DNA from: an uncultured Lachnospiraceae bacterium | GTDB taxonomy: Bacteria > Bacillota > Clostridia > Lachnospirales > Lachnospiraceae | DNA: 20,160 nt | Assembly (NCBI GenBank): GCA_902796375.1 | Contig: CADBOW010000006.1 | Span: 1 to 20,160, forward strand | Direction: 5' to 3' | Shown: piece after piece, positions 1 through 7,078 of the stretch | Layout: every line of letters begins with the position of its first letter | How positions within the stretch are numbered: the first letter of the stretch is position 1 | Notes under the pieces: model-generated | What the model saw: the letters and a program-made list of their open reading frames with translations, nothing else | Databases searched by the model: none | What the model was told of the DNA's origin: nothing | Made by a program: the position numbers and the translations under genes

Positions 1-677
1 ACATCTGGCACATCAGCCATGAAGGCCTGGAGCTGGAGTCTCCCGCAAATGAGCCGAACTACAAGGATCTTCTGGTTCTGGGCGTTTCTCCCGAGGAAGC
101 ACCGGATGAGGGCGAATATGTGGAAATGACCTTCGAGGCCGGCGTTCCGAAGTCCGTAAACGGCAAGGAGATGAAGGTGTCCGATATCATCCGCGAGCTG
201 AACCGCCTGGGCGGAAAGCACGGCGTGGGCATCATCGATATCGTGGAGAACCGTGTTGTAGGTATGAAGTCCCGCGGTGTATATGAGACACCGGGCGGTA
301 CCATCCTCATGGAAGCACATAAGCAGCTGGAGGAGCTGGTGCTTGACCGCGACACACTGGATTTCAAGCGTCATATCGGCGTAAAGTTTGCTGATCTTGT
401 ATACGAAGGAAAATGGTTCTGCCCGCTGCGTGAGTCTCTGCAGGCCTTTGTGGAGAAGACCGACGAGCGTGTAACCGGTACCGTAAAGTTCAAGCTGTAC
501 AAGGGTAACATCATCAAGGCAGGAACCACCTCACCGTACACCCTGTACTCTGAGTCCCTGGCAAGCTTCACCACCGGTGATCTGTATGATCATAAGGATG
601 CAAGCGGATTCATCAACCTGTTCGGACTTTCCATGAAGGTTCGCGCAATGTTGGATCAGGAGAGGGAATCCAAGTAA
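1..677 (+). CDS. argG: Argininosuccinate synthase, C-terminal part (5' end outside window)
   Basis: Cytoplasmic enzyme of arginine biosynthesis that joins citrulline and aspartate at the expense of ATP to give argininosuccinate. The frame is open from base 3, so the gene begins upstream of the window; about 224 of a usual ~400 residues are present. Family signatures seen are IWHISHEGLELE at the left edge, the EMTFEAGVPKSVNG block, GGKHGVGIIDIVENRVVGMKSRG, and YETPGGTILMEAHKQLE, all from the C-terminal synthetase domain and the oligomerisation tail. The protein ends normally with a TAA at 675-677. It is the only plus-strand gene here and converges on the wall hydrolase gene, from which it is separated by hairpins and a terminator. 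Its arginine-pathway neighbours, if any, lie upstream of the window. Confidence 0.96.
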   Translation, partial: IWHISHEGLELESPANEPNYKDLLVLGVSPEEAPDEGEYVEMTFEAGVPKSVNGKEMKVSDIIRELNRLGGKHGVGIIDIVENRVVGMKSRGVYETPGGTILMEAHKQLEELVLDRDTLDFKRHIGVKFADLVYEGKWFCPLRESLQAFVEKTDERVTGTVKFKLYKGNIIKAGTTSPYTLYSESLASFTTGDLYDHKDASGFINLFGLSMKVRAMLDQERESK

Positions 678-700
678 AGAAGCCTTCCATCACAAACTGT

Positions 701-727
701 CCGTTGCCGGTTCATTAACCGCAACGG
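701..727 (+). other. Hairpin downstream of argG
   Basis: Inverted repeat CCGTTGC-C-GGTT / AACC-GCAACGG around a CATT loop, with one unpaired C, 24 bases after the argG stop. It has no U-tract of its own, so it is not a terminator by itself. It stands just before the strong terminator at 738-769 and may protect the 3' end of the argG message; that role is inference. Confidence 0.55.
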
Positions 728-737
728 CTTCCAATCG

Positions 738-769
738 AAAAGAACCGGGAATCGAATCCCGGTTCTTTT
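738..769. terminator. Bidirectional intrinsic terminator between argG and the wall hydrolase gene
   Basis: A perfect 13-bp inverted repeat (738-750 with 757-769; core AGAACCGGGA / TCCCGGTTCT) surrounds a six-base loop. T residues follow on the plus strand, and the A-run on the left gives U residues in the minus-strand RNA. It lies between convergent genes and can end both transcripts. Confidence 0.9.
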
Positions 770-810
770 TGTATCTATCCTTTTTGTATCTGTCTTGTGT
801 CTATCCGATC

Positions 811-2241
811 TTAGTAGAATGCGTGTGTTCCGATGATCGTATAGTTCCCGATCTTCTCCAGATTCAGGTTCTTGTACGGACGGAAGTACTTGCATCCACC
901 GATGTTATTCTCGCCGTTCAGTGCTGCCTGTGCAGCCTTCAGACAGGATGCGGAGCCTCCGGTCTTAAGTGCATTCGGGAAGGTGCTCATCTTGCATCCG
1001 GTAAACTGATACGGAGCATAGATCACATCCGCAAGTGTCTTTCCGTATCCGCCGTTTCTCAGACGGTTCAGAACTACATTTGCCACAGCCAGCTGACCTT
1101 CATAGGGCTCAGCACCAGCCTCACAATATGTGATGGCTGCCAGCAGATACAGGTCCGAAGCATCTGCATCGATGGGTGATTCCTGTGTGGTGGTCTGTGC
1201 TGTCTGCTTGTCAGCAGCCTTCTCGGTCTCCTTCTTGGATTCCTCTTCTGCCTTCTTCGCTTCCTCAGCCGCTTCAGCCTTCTTGGCCTCTTCCTCTGCA
1301 GCCTTCAGCTCAGCCTGAGCCTTCTCAAGCTCCTTTTCTCTCTCTTCAACCGCCTTGCGACGATCCTCTTCTTCCTTTGCCTCTTCAGCCTTTCTGGCTT
1401 CTTCCTCGGCACGATCCGTGATCTGCTTCATAACAGCCTGCGCTGCATGAATCTTCTCAATACTGATCGCATTGATATAATCCTCTTCCACAGAAACAAG
1501 GTCTGCGGAAATGTATCCATAAGTACCGTCTGCCAGTCGAACATTGAACCAGCCGTTGTCAGTGGAGTCTTCGCATGCGATCAGTGTTTCTCCCTGATCT
1601 GCCAGATAGAGGATCTCAGCTTCCGGATCTGCGTCCTTACGAACGCACACCTGACTCTCCAGCGTCGTAGCGATATAACCCTTATACTCCTCAGCCTTTT
1701 CCGTTGCTTCCGCATCTGTCAGGATCAGCTCCGTAGCTACATATCCTGTTACATCTCCGGACTCGATCTTGGTCCATGTCTTTCCTGCTTCCGTTACCTT
1801 GCCGGTGGCACCGCGGTACAGACATCCGACTACCTCGCCCTGCTCGGATGCGATGGAACGGATATTTACGGTATCGATGGTGCAAAGGAATTTGCCCGTC
1901 ATGTCATACCGTGTATTGGTCAGTACGGTCTCCTGCTTTGCGGTCACCTCAACCTTCTGCTCATCCGTGATCAGCTGATCCAGCTTGTCCACATCCACAT
2001 CTACGATCATACTCGGCTCTGCCACCGAAAGTCTGGAAACGGTTTCGGTCTCAACCTTCTTCGCTTCCTTGTTCTCCTCGGAACCGGAGGAGATCAGGCT
2101 GTATCCAACAACACCGATGGAAACGATCGTAGCCAGGATCATAACAAAAAGCGCATTTCTCACAAAATATCGTCCGGAAAAAACGTATCTCTTTAAATTG
2201 TACTTAAAACGATTCATCTTCAACTTATTCCTTCTGCTCAT
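811..2241 (-). CDS. Membrane-anchored SH3-domain cell wall hydrolase (SleB/CwlJ-type)
   Basis: Probable peptidoglycan hydrolase, 476 residues. In order: a basic N-terminus; one membrane segment at about 29-49; two SH3-like wall-binding domains at about 114-176 (VNIRSIAS...GYVATELI) and 194-252 (VCVRKDAD...GYISADLV); a charged Glu/Lys/Ala helix at about 263-345, likely a coiled-coil spacer; and a Hydrolase_2 (SleB-like) domain from about 360 to the end. The expected motif CEAGAEPYEGQLAVANVVLNRL is present; Glu374 matches the catalytic Glu of the SleB family, and the domain closes with the typical THAFY. The catalytic domain is expected outside the cell. The chosen ATG has a good AAGGAA site nine bases upstream. 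It has its own promoter (2305-2333) after a terminator. SleB relatives act in spore germination, but the SH3 and coiled-coil layout also suits vegetative wall turnover, so the exact role is open. Confidence 0.88.
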   Translation of the reverse strand: MSRRNKLKMNRFKYNLKRYVFSGRYFVRNALFVMILATIVSIGVVGYSLISSGSEENKEAKKVETETVSRLSVAEPSMIVDVDVDKLDQLITDEQKVEVTAKQETVLTNTRYDMTGKFLCTIDTVNIRSIASEQGEVVGCLYRGATGKVTEAGKTWTKIESGDVTGYVATELILTDAEATEKAEEYKGYIATTLESQVCVRKDADPEAEILYLADQGETLIACEDSTDNGWFNVRLADGTYGYISADLVSVEEDYINAISIEKIHAAQAVMKQITDRAEEEARKAEEAKEEEDRRKAVEEREKELEKAQAELKAAEEEAKKAEAAEEAKKAEEESKKETEKAADKQTAQTTTQESPIDADASDLYLLAAITYCEAGAEPYEGQLAVANVVLNRLRNGGYGKTLADVIYAPYQFTGCKMSTFPNALKTGGSASCLKAAQAALNGENNIGGCKYFRPYKNLNLEKIGNYTIIGTHAFY

Positions 2242-2282
2242 TATTACTATTTCCTTACGATTATTTCGAAAAGTCTCCTTTT

Positions 2283-2299
2283 GTTACGAATTTGTTACA
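2283..2299 (-). promoter_or_regulatory. Candidate WalR(YycF)-like box over the transcription start of the wall hydrolase gene
   Basis: On the minus strand the sequence reads TGTAAC, five bases, CGTAAC. The known Bacillus subtilis WalR pattern is two TGTWAH hexamers separated by five bases, so the first half matches fully and the second has one mismatch. A further half-site, TGTTAC, lies at 2318-2323 in the promoter spacer. The box sits at about the start point, a position that would fit repression. The target being a wall hydrolase agrees with the WalR regulon, but the assignment is inference. Confidence 0.4.
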
Positions 2300-2304
2300 G
2301 AGAT

Positions 2305-2333
2305 ATCTTAGCATTTTGTAACATCCATGTCAA
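2305..2333 (-). promoter_or_regulatory. Sigma-A promoter of the wall hydrolase gene
   Basis: TTGACA (2328-2333), a 17-base spacer, and TAAGAT (2305-2310), with TG in the extended -10 position, all on the minus strand. The start point would be near 2298, giving a leader of roughly 55 bases before the ATG. It lies downstream of the terminator that ends the pheST-queA operon, so the hydrolase gene is transcribed independently. Confidence 0.8.
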
Positions 2334-2390
2334 GATGATACAGCACAATCATTCGCGAAACGGGCCCCCTTCTTTTGTGAAAAATGCACT

Positions 2391-2419
2391 AAAAATAGGC
2401 GAAAGGATCAACTTCCGCC
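2391..2419 (-). terminator. Intrinsic terminator ending the pheS-pheT-queA-lipoprotein operon
   Basis: Minus-strand RNA forms GGCGGAAG / CUUUCGCC (arms 2412-2419 and 2398-2405) with a six-base loop, including one G-U pair, followed by UAUUUUU. The G-U pair would be an A-C mismatch on the other strand, so the element works in the minus direction only. It begins 21 bases past the lipoprotein stop. Confidence 0.8.
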
Positions 2420-2440
2420 CATTAGATATTATGTAAAGTG

Positions 2441-3451
2441 CTACCTTTGGTCCACGTATTCGAAGTATCCGTCCACCCCGTCAGCCATCCCTTCTGCCAG
2501 CTTTTCCTGGTATTCGGGATCAGAAAGCTTTGCATCATCCTCCTTATTGGAAAGGAACCCCAGCTGGAGTACCGCAGCCGGTTTTTTGCAGTAATTGAGG
2601 AATACCATCTGATCGGTCTGATAGATTCCCAGCCGGAGTGTGCCCGTGGCCGAACAGGTATTGGTGATCAGCATATTGGACAGATAGAAGCTGTCCTGAT
2701 ACTGTGCTGATGTATTGGGATTCTTCGAGGATGCGATCAGACTGTAAATTCCCTTCGTCTTCGGCTCCGATGAACCCGACGCCGTGATCCGGATCATGAT
2801 CTCCGCATTGCTCTGATTTCCGGCAATGGCCCGTTCGGAATTACTGATGCTGGTTGTACCGGATTCTCTGGACAGGATCACGGTATAGCCTCTCAGCTCC
2901 AGTTCATGCTTCAGACGGTCTGCCACGGAAAGCGTGATATCATACTCAAAGCTTCCGGTGGCTGTTCCCACGGATGCCCGGGCCATCCGGGCCTTTCCCT
3001 GTGTCTCCGGGTCTCCCCCCGGAACGATGGCTTCCTTATTCTGATCCGCATAGATCTGCTTGGCAGGATCGATGAATACCACATGATCATTTTTTTGGGT
3101 TTTTTTATCCTCTACCCACTGAACCGTGGTCTTCTTAACATTTTCCGATTTCACATAAAGCGTGGTATCATTCAGGCGGATCCTGGTCCATTCCTTCAGC
3201 ACGCCGGTGCGCATCAGATCCACACCGGGTTTTAATGTGGAGTAAACCTCCGACGTCTCATCCGGCATGCGGTAGATCACCGTATCCGGCCGGACCGTCT
3301 GAACGTAATCACTCACATTTTCAAAACCGGCTGTGATATCTACTTCCTCCGTGGTTACCTCCTCGGTCTTCTTACTGCCGCAGGCAGTGACCAGAAGCAT
3401 AAGAAGGGACAGAAGAATCAGACTGTATATCATTTTTCGTTTTGATTTCAT
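2441..3451 (-). CDS. SH3-domain lipoprotein with an Amidase_3-like domain, probably catalytically inactive
   Basis: Envelope lipoprotein of 336 residues. The signal peptide ends in a VTAC lipobox with Cys24. An SH3-like domain spans about 44-108, a Lys-rich linker 112-122, and an N-acetylmuramoyl-L-alanine amidase (Amidase_3) fold 123-333. Active family members are zinc enzymes with His in DPGHQ, a Glu, His in RIHANG and a catalytic Glu in LEMGF. Here the same positions read DPAKQ (Lys131), Glu169 (kept), RITASG (Thr223) and LQLGF (Gln296). Two zinc ligands and the catalytic residue are therefore lost, while the surrounding fold motifs (LGFLSNKEDD, ISNSERA) are well kept. A wall-binding or regulatory role is more likely than hydrolysis. 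The start has AAAGGAGG seven bases upstream and lies 27 bases after queA, so it is the last gene of the T-box operon. An A7-CCC-A7 tract marks the SH3/amidase boundary. Confidence 0.85.
   Translation of the reverse strand: MKSKRKMIYSLILLSLLMLLVTACGSKKTEEVTTEEVDITAGFENVSDYVQTVRPDTVIYRMPDETSEVYSTLKPGVDLMRTGVLKEWTRIRLNDTTLYVKSENVKKTTVQWVEDKKTQKNDHVVFIDPAKQIYADQNKEAIVPGGDPETQGKARMARASVGTATGSFEYDITLSVADRLKHELELRGYTVILSRESGTTSISNSERAIAGNQSNAEIMIRITASGSSEPKTKGIYSLIASSKNPNTSAQYQDSFYLSNMLITNTCSATGTLRLGIYQTDQMVFLNYCKKPAAVLQLGFLSNKEDDAKLSDPEYQEKLAEGMADGVDGYFEYVDQR
3089..3106 (-). other. A7-CCC-A7 slippage tract with an A_AAA_AAT heptamer
   Basis: On the minus strand two runs of seven A flank CCC within codons 116-121. 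In the reading frame the second run forms A_AAA_AAT, a tandem-slippage heptamer. A -1 shift there, or one extra A in either run, leads at once to a TGA at 3087-3089. An AGAGGA that could act as an internal Shine-Dalgarno lies 12 bases upstream (3108-3113). The product would be the lipid anchor plus SH3-like domain only. Actual slippage is not shown. Confidence 0.4.
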
Positions 3452-3478
3452 CCTGCAGCCTCCTTTCTTCCGGGGTAA

Positions 3479-4537
3479 CTACAGAAGCAGCATCGCATCT
3501 CCGAAGGAGAAGAATCTGTATCTCTCCTCAACCGCGGTTTTGTAAGCCTCCAGAACATGCTCCCTGTCATAGAAGGCCGAAACCAGCATGATCAGCGTGG
3601 ATTCCGGCAGATGGAAATTCGTGATCAGGGAATCCACTACCCGAAAGCGATATCCGGGATAGATGAAAATGTCGGTCCATCCGCTGCACGCCTGCAGAGG
3701 CCGGAAATCCGTGTTCTCCCCGGAGTTCTCCGTCTCCTGAAGCTTTGCGACGCTTTCCAGGGTGCGTGTGCTTGTGGTTCCGACGGAGATCACCCGTCCC
3801 CCCTCCGCCTTCGTACGATTGATCAGTTCAGCCGCTTCCTCCGACAGTTCGAAGTACTCGCTGTGCATATGATGTTCTTCTATGGTCTCCACCTTCACCG
3901 GCCGGAAGGTTCCCAGACCCACATGAAGTGTGAGCCTTGCGATCCGAATGCCCTTCGTCTCCAGCTCCTCAAGAAGCTCCGGTGTAAAATGCAGTCCTGC
4001 CGTAGGCGCTGCCGCCGAGCCCTCATGTGTGGCATATACCGTCTGGTAACGGTCCCGGTCCTGAAGCTTGTGGGTAATATACGGCGGGAGGGGCATTTCC
4101 CCCAGACGATCCAGAAGCTCCTCCCAGATTCCCTCATAGGAGAAACGGATCATCCGGTTGCCGCCCTCTGTCACGCTCTCGATGGTCCCCGTCAGCAGCC
4201 CGTCACCAAAGGATACCTCTGCTCCGGGCCGGAGCTTCTTTCCGGGGCGGACCAGTGCCTCCCAGACATTATCTCCGTGATTCCTCAGCAGCAGAACCTC
4301 GATGGCCGCACCTGTATCCGGCTTCACGCCCAGCAGCCGGGCGGGGATCACCTTCGTATCATTGACCACCAGGCAGTCTCCGGGATTCAGGTATTCTCCG
4401 ATATCCCGGAAATGTCTGTGTTCGATTGTATGATCTTTCCGATCCAGCACCATCAGCCGGGAATCGCTGCGTCGCTCCAGGGGATCCTGTGCGATCAGCT
4501 CCGGCGGCAGGCTGTAATTGAAATCCGATACCTTCAT
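3479..4537 (-). CDS. queA: S-adenosylmethionine:tRNA ribosyltransferase-isomerase
   Basis: Cytoplasmic enzyme of the queuosine pathway. It transfers and rearranges the ribosyl group of SAM onto 7-aminomethyl-7-deazaguanine at position 34 of tRNAs for Tyr, His, Asn and Asp, giving epoxyqueuosine. The protein has 352 residues, close to the family length, and shows the expected blocks: SLPPELIAQDPLERRSDSRLMV at the N-terminus, VVNDTKVIPARL, LPPYI, AAAPTAGLHFT, LHVGLGTFRPV, VGTTSTRTLES and the C-terminal TNFHLPESTLIMLVSAF. The ATG lies seven bases after the pheT stop with only a weak GAGAG site, so translation is probably coupled to pheT. It sits inside the pheST T-box operon, so its expression should follow phenylalanine tRNA charging. 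Nothing about the sequence itself is unusual. Confidence 0.97.
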   Translation of the reverse strand: MKVSDFNYSLPPELIAQDPLERRSDSRLMVLDRKDHTIEHRHFRDIGEYLNPGDCLVVNDTKVIPARLLGVKPDTGAAIEVLLLRNHGDNVWEALVRPGKKLRPGAEVSFGDGLLTGTIESVTEGGNRMIRFSYEGIWEELLDRLGEMPLPPYITHKLQDRDRYQTVYATHEGSAAAPTAGLHFTPELLEELETKGIRIARLTLHVGLGTFRPVKVETIEEHHMHSEYFELSEEAAELINRTKAEGGRVISVGTTSTRTLESVAKLQETENSGENTDFRPLQACSGWTDIFIYPGYRFRVVDSLITNFHLPESTLIMLVSAFYDREHVLEAYKTAVEERYRFFSFGDAMLLL

Positions 4538-4544
4538 CTGCTCT

Positions 4545-6977
4545 CTACGCTCTCAGTGTAATATCTTTCTCACCCAATGCCTTCAGCATCTTATCGATGA
4601 TCTCGTTGACCTCCGTATCCGCAAGCGTCCTGTCACTGGCACGGAACAGCAGGCTGTACGCCAGCGACTTCTTGCCCTCGCCCAGCTGCTCGCCTTCATA
4701 GACATCGAACAGGGTGATGGATTCAAGCAGAGAGCCGCCGCATTTGCGGAGAACCTTCTCCACATCTCCGGCCAGAACCGACTTGTCGCAGACCAGAGCC
4801 AGGTCGCGGGAGGAACCGGGAAATCTTGCGATACCGGTATACTTCACCTCTTCCTTCGCCAGCATGGTCAGTGTATCCATGTCCAGTACGGCCACGTACA
4901 CATCCGTCTTCATGTCATAATTCTCTACAGCCTCCGGATGTACCTGTCCGATATAGCCTACCAGCAGCTTTCCTTTCCGGATCTCCGCCTGTCTTCCCGG
5001 ATGCAGGAACGGATAGGATGTAACGGGAACATACTCCACCTCGGAGCCGAAGTTCAGCTTATCCAGAAGCTCCTCCACCACGCCCTTCATGGTGAAGAAG
5101 TCTCCTTCCCCGTACATTCCCAGAGTCAGCTGCAGCTTCTCATCCGGAAGCTCGGTCAGCGGAAGGCTGTGGGGCAGATATATATTTGCCATCTCATACA
5201 GACGGACATTCTTGTTTCTCCGGTTGAAGTTCGTTGCAAGGGAGGTCAGCATTCCGGAAAGCGGCGTGGTCCGCATGATGCTGAAATCCTCGCCCAGCGG
5301 ATTGCTGATTCGGATTGCCTGACGAAGAGGATGATCCTCCGGCAGAAGAAGCTTGTCAAATACCTTCGGGCTTTCGAAGGAATAGGTCATACCGCCGTAG
5401 AAACCGTTGGATTCCGCCACGGCACGTGCCACGGCACGGATCAGCTGATCTGCGGAAAGGCCGCCGATACCGGCATTGATGGTGGTCAGCGTGGACGGGA
5501 TCTTGTCATAGCCGTAGAACCGTGCTACCTCTTCCGCCAGATCCGGCATGCAGTGCAGATCCTGACGATAGGTGGGGATCGTAAGCATTTCCGTATCCGG
5601 ATTATAGACCAGTCCCAGTCCCTCGAAAATGTGAAGCATTTCCTCTTTAGATACGGAAAGCCCCAGCAATGTATTCATCTTATCGGGTTCAAAGGGAAGT
5701 GTCCAGGGTTCTACCGGATTCGGATATACATCCACGGAGCCCTGCAGCACCTCGCCGCAGCCCATTTCCTCGATCAGCTGGCATGCACGGTTGATGGCCT
5801 GCTCTGCCAGATTCGGATCCAGTCCCTTTTCAAATTTGCCGGCAGCGTCCGTACGAAGTCCCAGACGGCGCTCGGACTGACGGATGTTGGTTCCGTCGAA
5901 GCAGGCAGCCTCAAACAGCAGGGTGGTCATGGAATCCGTAACCATGGAGTTCTCACCGCCCATGATACCGCCGATGGCAACCTCTTTCTCACCGTCGCAG
6001 ATCATCAGTACATTTTCGTCCAACTCTCTCTCGATGCCGTCCAGGGTTTTGAATCTGTCACCGTTCTTGGCACGCTTTACCACGATCTTTCTGCCTGCAA
6101 TGGTATCCAGATCGAAGGCATGCATGGGCTGGCCGAATTCTTCCATAACGTAGTTTGTAATATCTACGATATTGTTGATGGCGCGGATCCCCTGGGCACG
6201 AAGCCGACGTTGCAGCCACTTGGGGGACGGAGCAATCTTCACGTTCTTTACAACTCTTGCGATATAACGCTTGCAGAGATCAGGATCCTGAATCTCCACA
6301 GAGATATAATCCTCTGTCTTCTCGCTGCTCTTCTCCTCAACCTTTACCTCCGGCGGGTAGAAGGGCAGATCAAATGTAACCGCTGCCTCCCGTGCCATAC
6401 CGATGATGGAGAAGCAGTCCACACGATTGGAGGTGATCTCATATTCTACATTTGTATCGTCCAGACCCAGTGCTGCCACAGCATCATCTCCGGGCTTTAC
6501 CTCTGCATCCTCGGGGAATACATAAACTCCATCCTCCGGTGCTTCGGGATACAGCTCACGGGAGGAGCCCAGCTCCTCGATGGCACACATCATACCGAAG
6601 GATTCCACGCCGCGAAGCTTGCCCTTCTTGATCCGGATCCCGTCCGGGGGAAGCTCTCCTCCGTCGTGACCGCCGGCCACCTTACCGCCGTCCAGAACCG
6701 TGGGAACCAGGTCGCCTTCCTTCACATTCGGCGCACCGGTTACGATCTGGATCGGTGCCTCGGCTCCGATATCCACCTGGCATACCACCAGCTTGTCCGC
6801 ATCCGGATGACGCTCGATGGTAAGGATCTTACCTACCACGATCTTCTCCAGATTCTTATTATATACATTATGACTCTCCACATGGGAGCCGGACAGGGTG
6901 ATCCTGTCGACGAACTCCTTCGGAGTCACATTCAGATCAGGTACATATGCTTTAATCCATGAAATGGGTGTATTCAT
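4545..6977 (-). CDS. pheT: Phenylalanine-tRNA ligase beta subunit
   Basis: Large subunit of the cytoplasmic alpha2-beta2 phenylalanyl-tRNA synthetase, which charges tRNA-Phe. The length of 810 residues is normal. Domains in order: N-terminal helix and strand (MNTPISWIKAYVPDL), an EMAP/OB-fold tRNA-binding domain at about 40-155 (VVGKILTIERHPDADKL... KLRGVESFGMMC), the B3/B4 editing region (EYEITSNRVDCFSIIGMARE and following), the B5 domain around 400-480, the catalytic-like core, and a C-terminal FDX-ACB anticodon-binding domain (about 715-809, FPGSSRDLALVCDKSV). The ATG has AAGGAG upstream. It follows pheS by 101 bases in which I see no promoter or terminator, only a GC-rich segment that could fold. 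The complementary strand is open for a long stretch, but this is a codon-bias shadow. Confidence 0.98.
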   Translation of the reverse strand: MNTPISWIKAYVPDLNVTPKEFVDRITLSGSHVESHNVYNKNLEKIVVGKILTIERHPDADKLVVCQVDIGAEAPIQIVTGAPNVKEGDLVPTVLDGGKVAGGHDGGELPPDGIRIKKGKLRGVESFGMMCAIEELGSSRELYPEAPEDGVYVFPEDAEVKPGDDAVAALGLDDTNVEYEITSNRVDCFSIIGMAREAAVTFDLPFYPPEVKVEEKSSEKTEDYISVEIQDPDLCKRYIARVVKNVKIAPSPKWLQRRLRAQGIRAINNIVDITNYVMEEFGQPMHAFDLDTIAGRKIVVKRAKNGDRFKTLDGIERELDENVLMICDGEKEVAIGGIMGGENSMVTDSMTTLLFEAACFDGTNIRQSERRLGLRTDAAGKFEKGLDPNLAEQAINRACQLIEEMGCGEVLQGSVDVYPNPVEPWTLPFEPDKMNTLLGLSVSKEEMLHIFEGLGLVYNPDTEMLTIPTYRQDLHCMPDLAEEVARFYGYDKIPSTLTTINAGIGGLSADQLIRAVARAVAESNGFYGGMTYSFESPKVFDKLLLPEDHPLRQAIRISNPLGEDFSIMRTTPLSGMLTSLATNFNRRNKNVRLYEMANIYLPHSLPLTELPDEKLQLTLGMYGEGDFFTMKGVVEELLDKLNFGSEVEYVPVTSYPFLHPGRQAEIRKGKLLVGYIGQVHPEAVENYDMKTDVYVAVLDMDTLTMLAKEEVKYTGIARFPGSSRDLALVCDKSVLAGDVEKVLRKCGGSLLESITLFDVYEGEQLGEGKKSLAYSLLFRASDRTLADTEVNEIIDKMLKALGEKDITLRA

Positions 6978-7078
6978 TTTCTTTTCTCCTTATATTTATC
7001 TCAATCCGCTGGCTCTCTCGGATCCGGTGCCGGCGAGGCCTGACACCTGCGAACCGGAGCGATTTCGGGAAATGTACT

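Noticed and set aside
1447..2196. Plus-strand open frame of 249 codons opposite the wall hydrolase gene
   Set aside because: Antisense to a well-supported SH3/SleB protein; Cys/Leu/Ile-rich translation with no family match and no ribosome site of note.
4518..6962. Very long plus-strand open frame (about 814 codons) opposite pheT
   Set aside because: It is exactly antisense to a full-length pheT with all domains; the translation has no recognisable family and reflects codon bias of the real gene.
6978..7078. Promoter or regulatory RNA between pheS and pheT
   Set aside because: Only a GC-rich segment with a possible TCCGGT / ACCGGA pairing; no -35/-10 pair, no terminator and no known leader motif.
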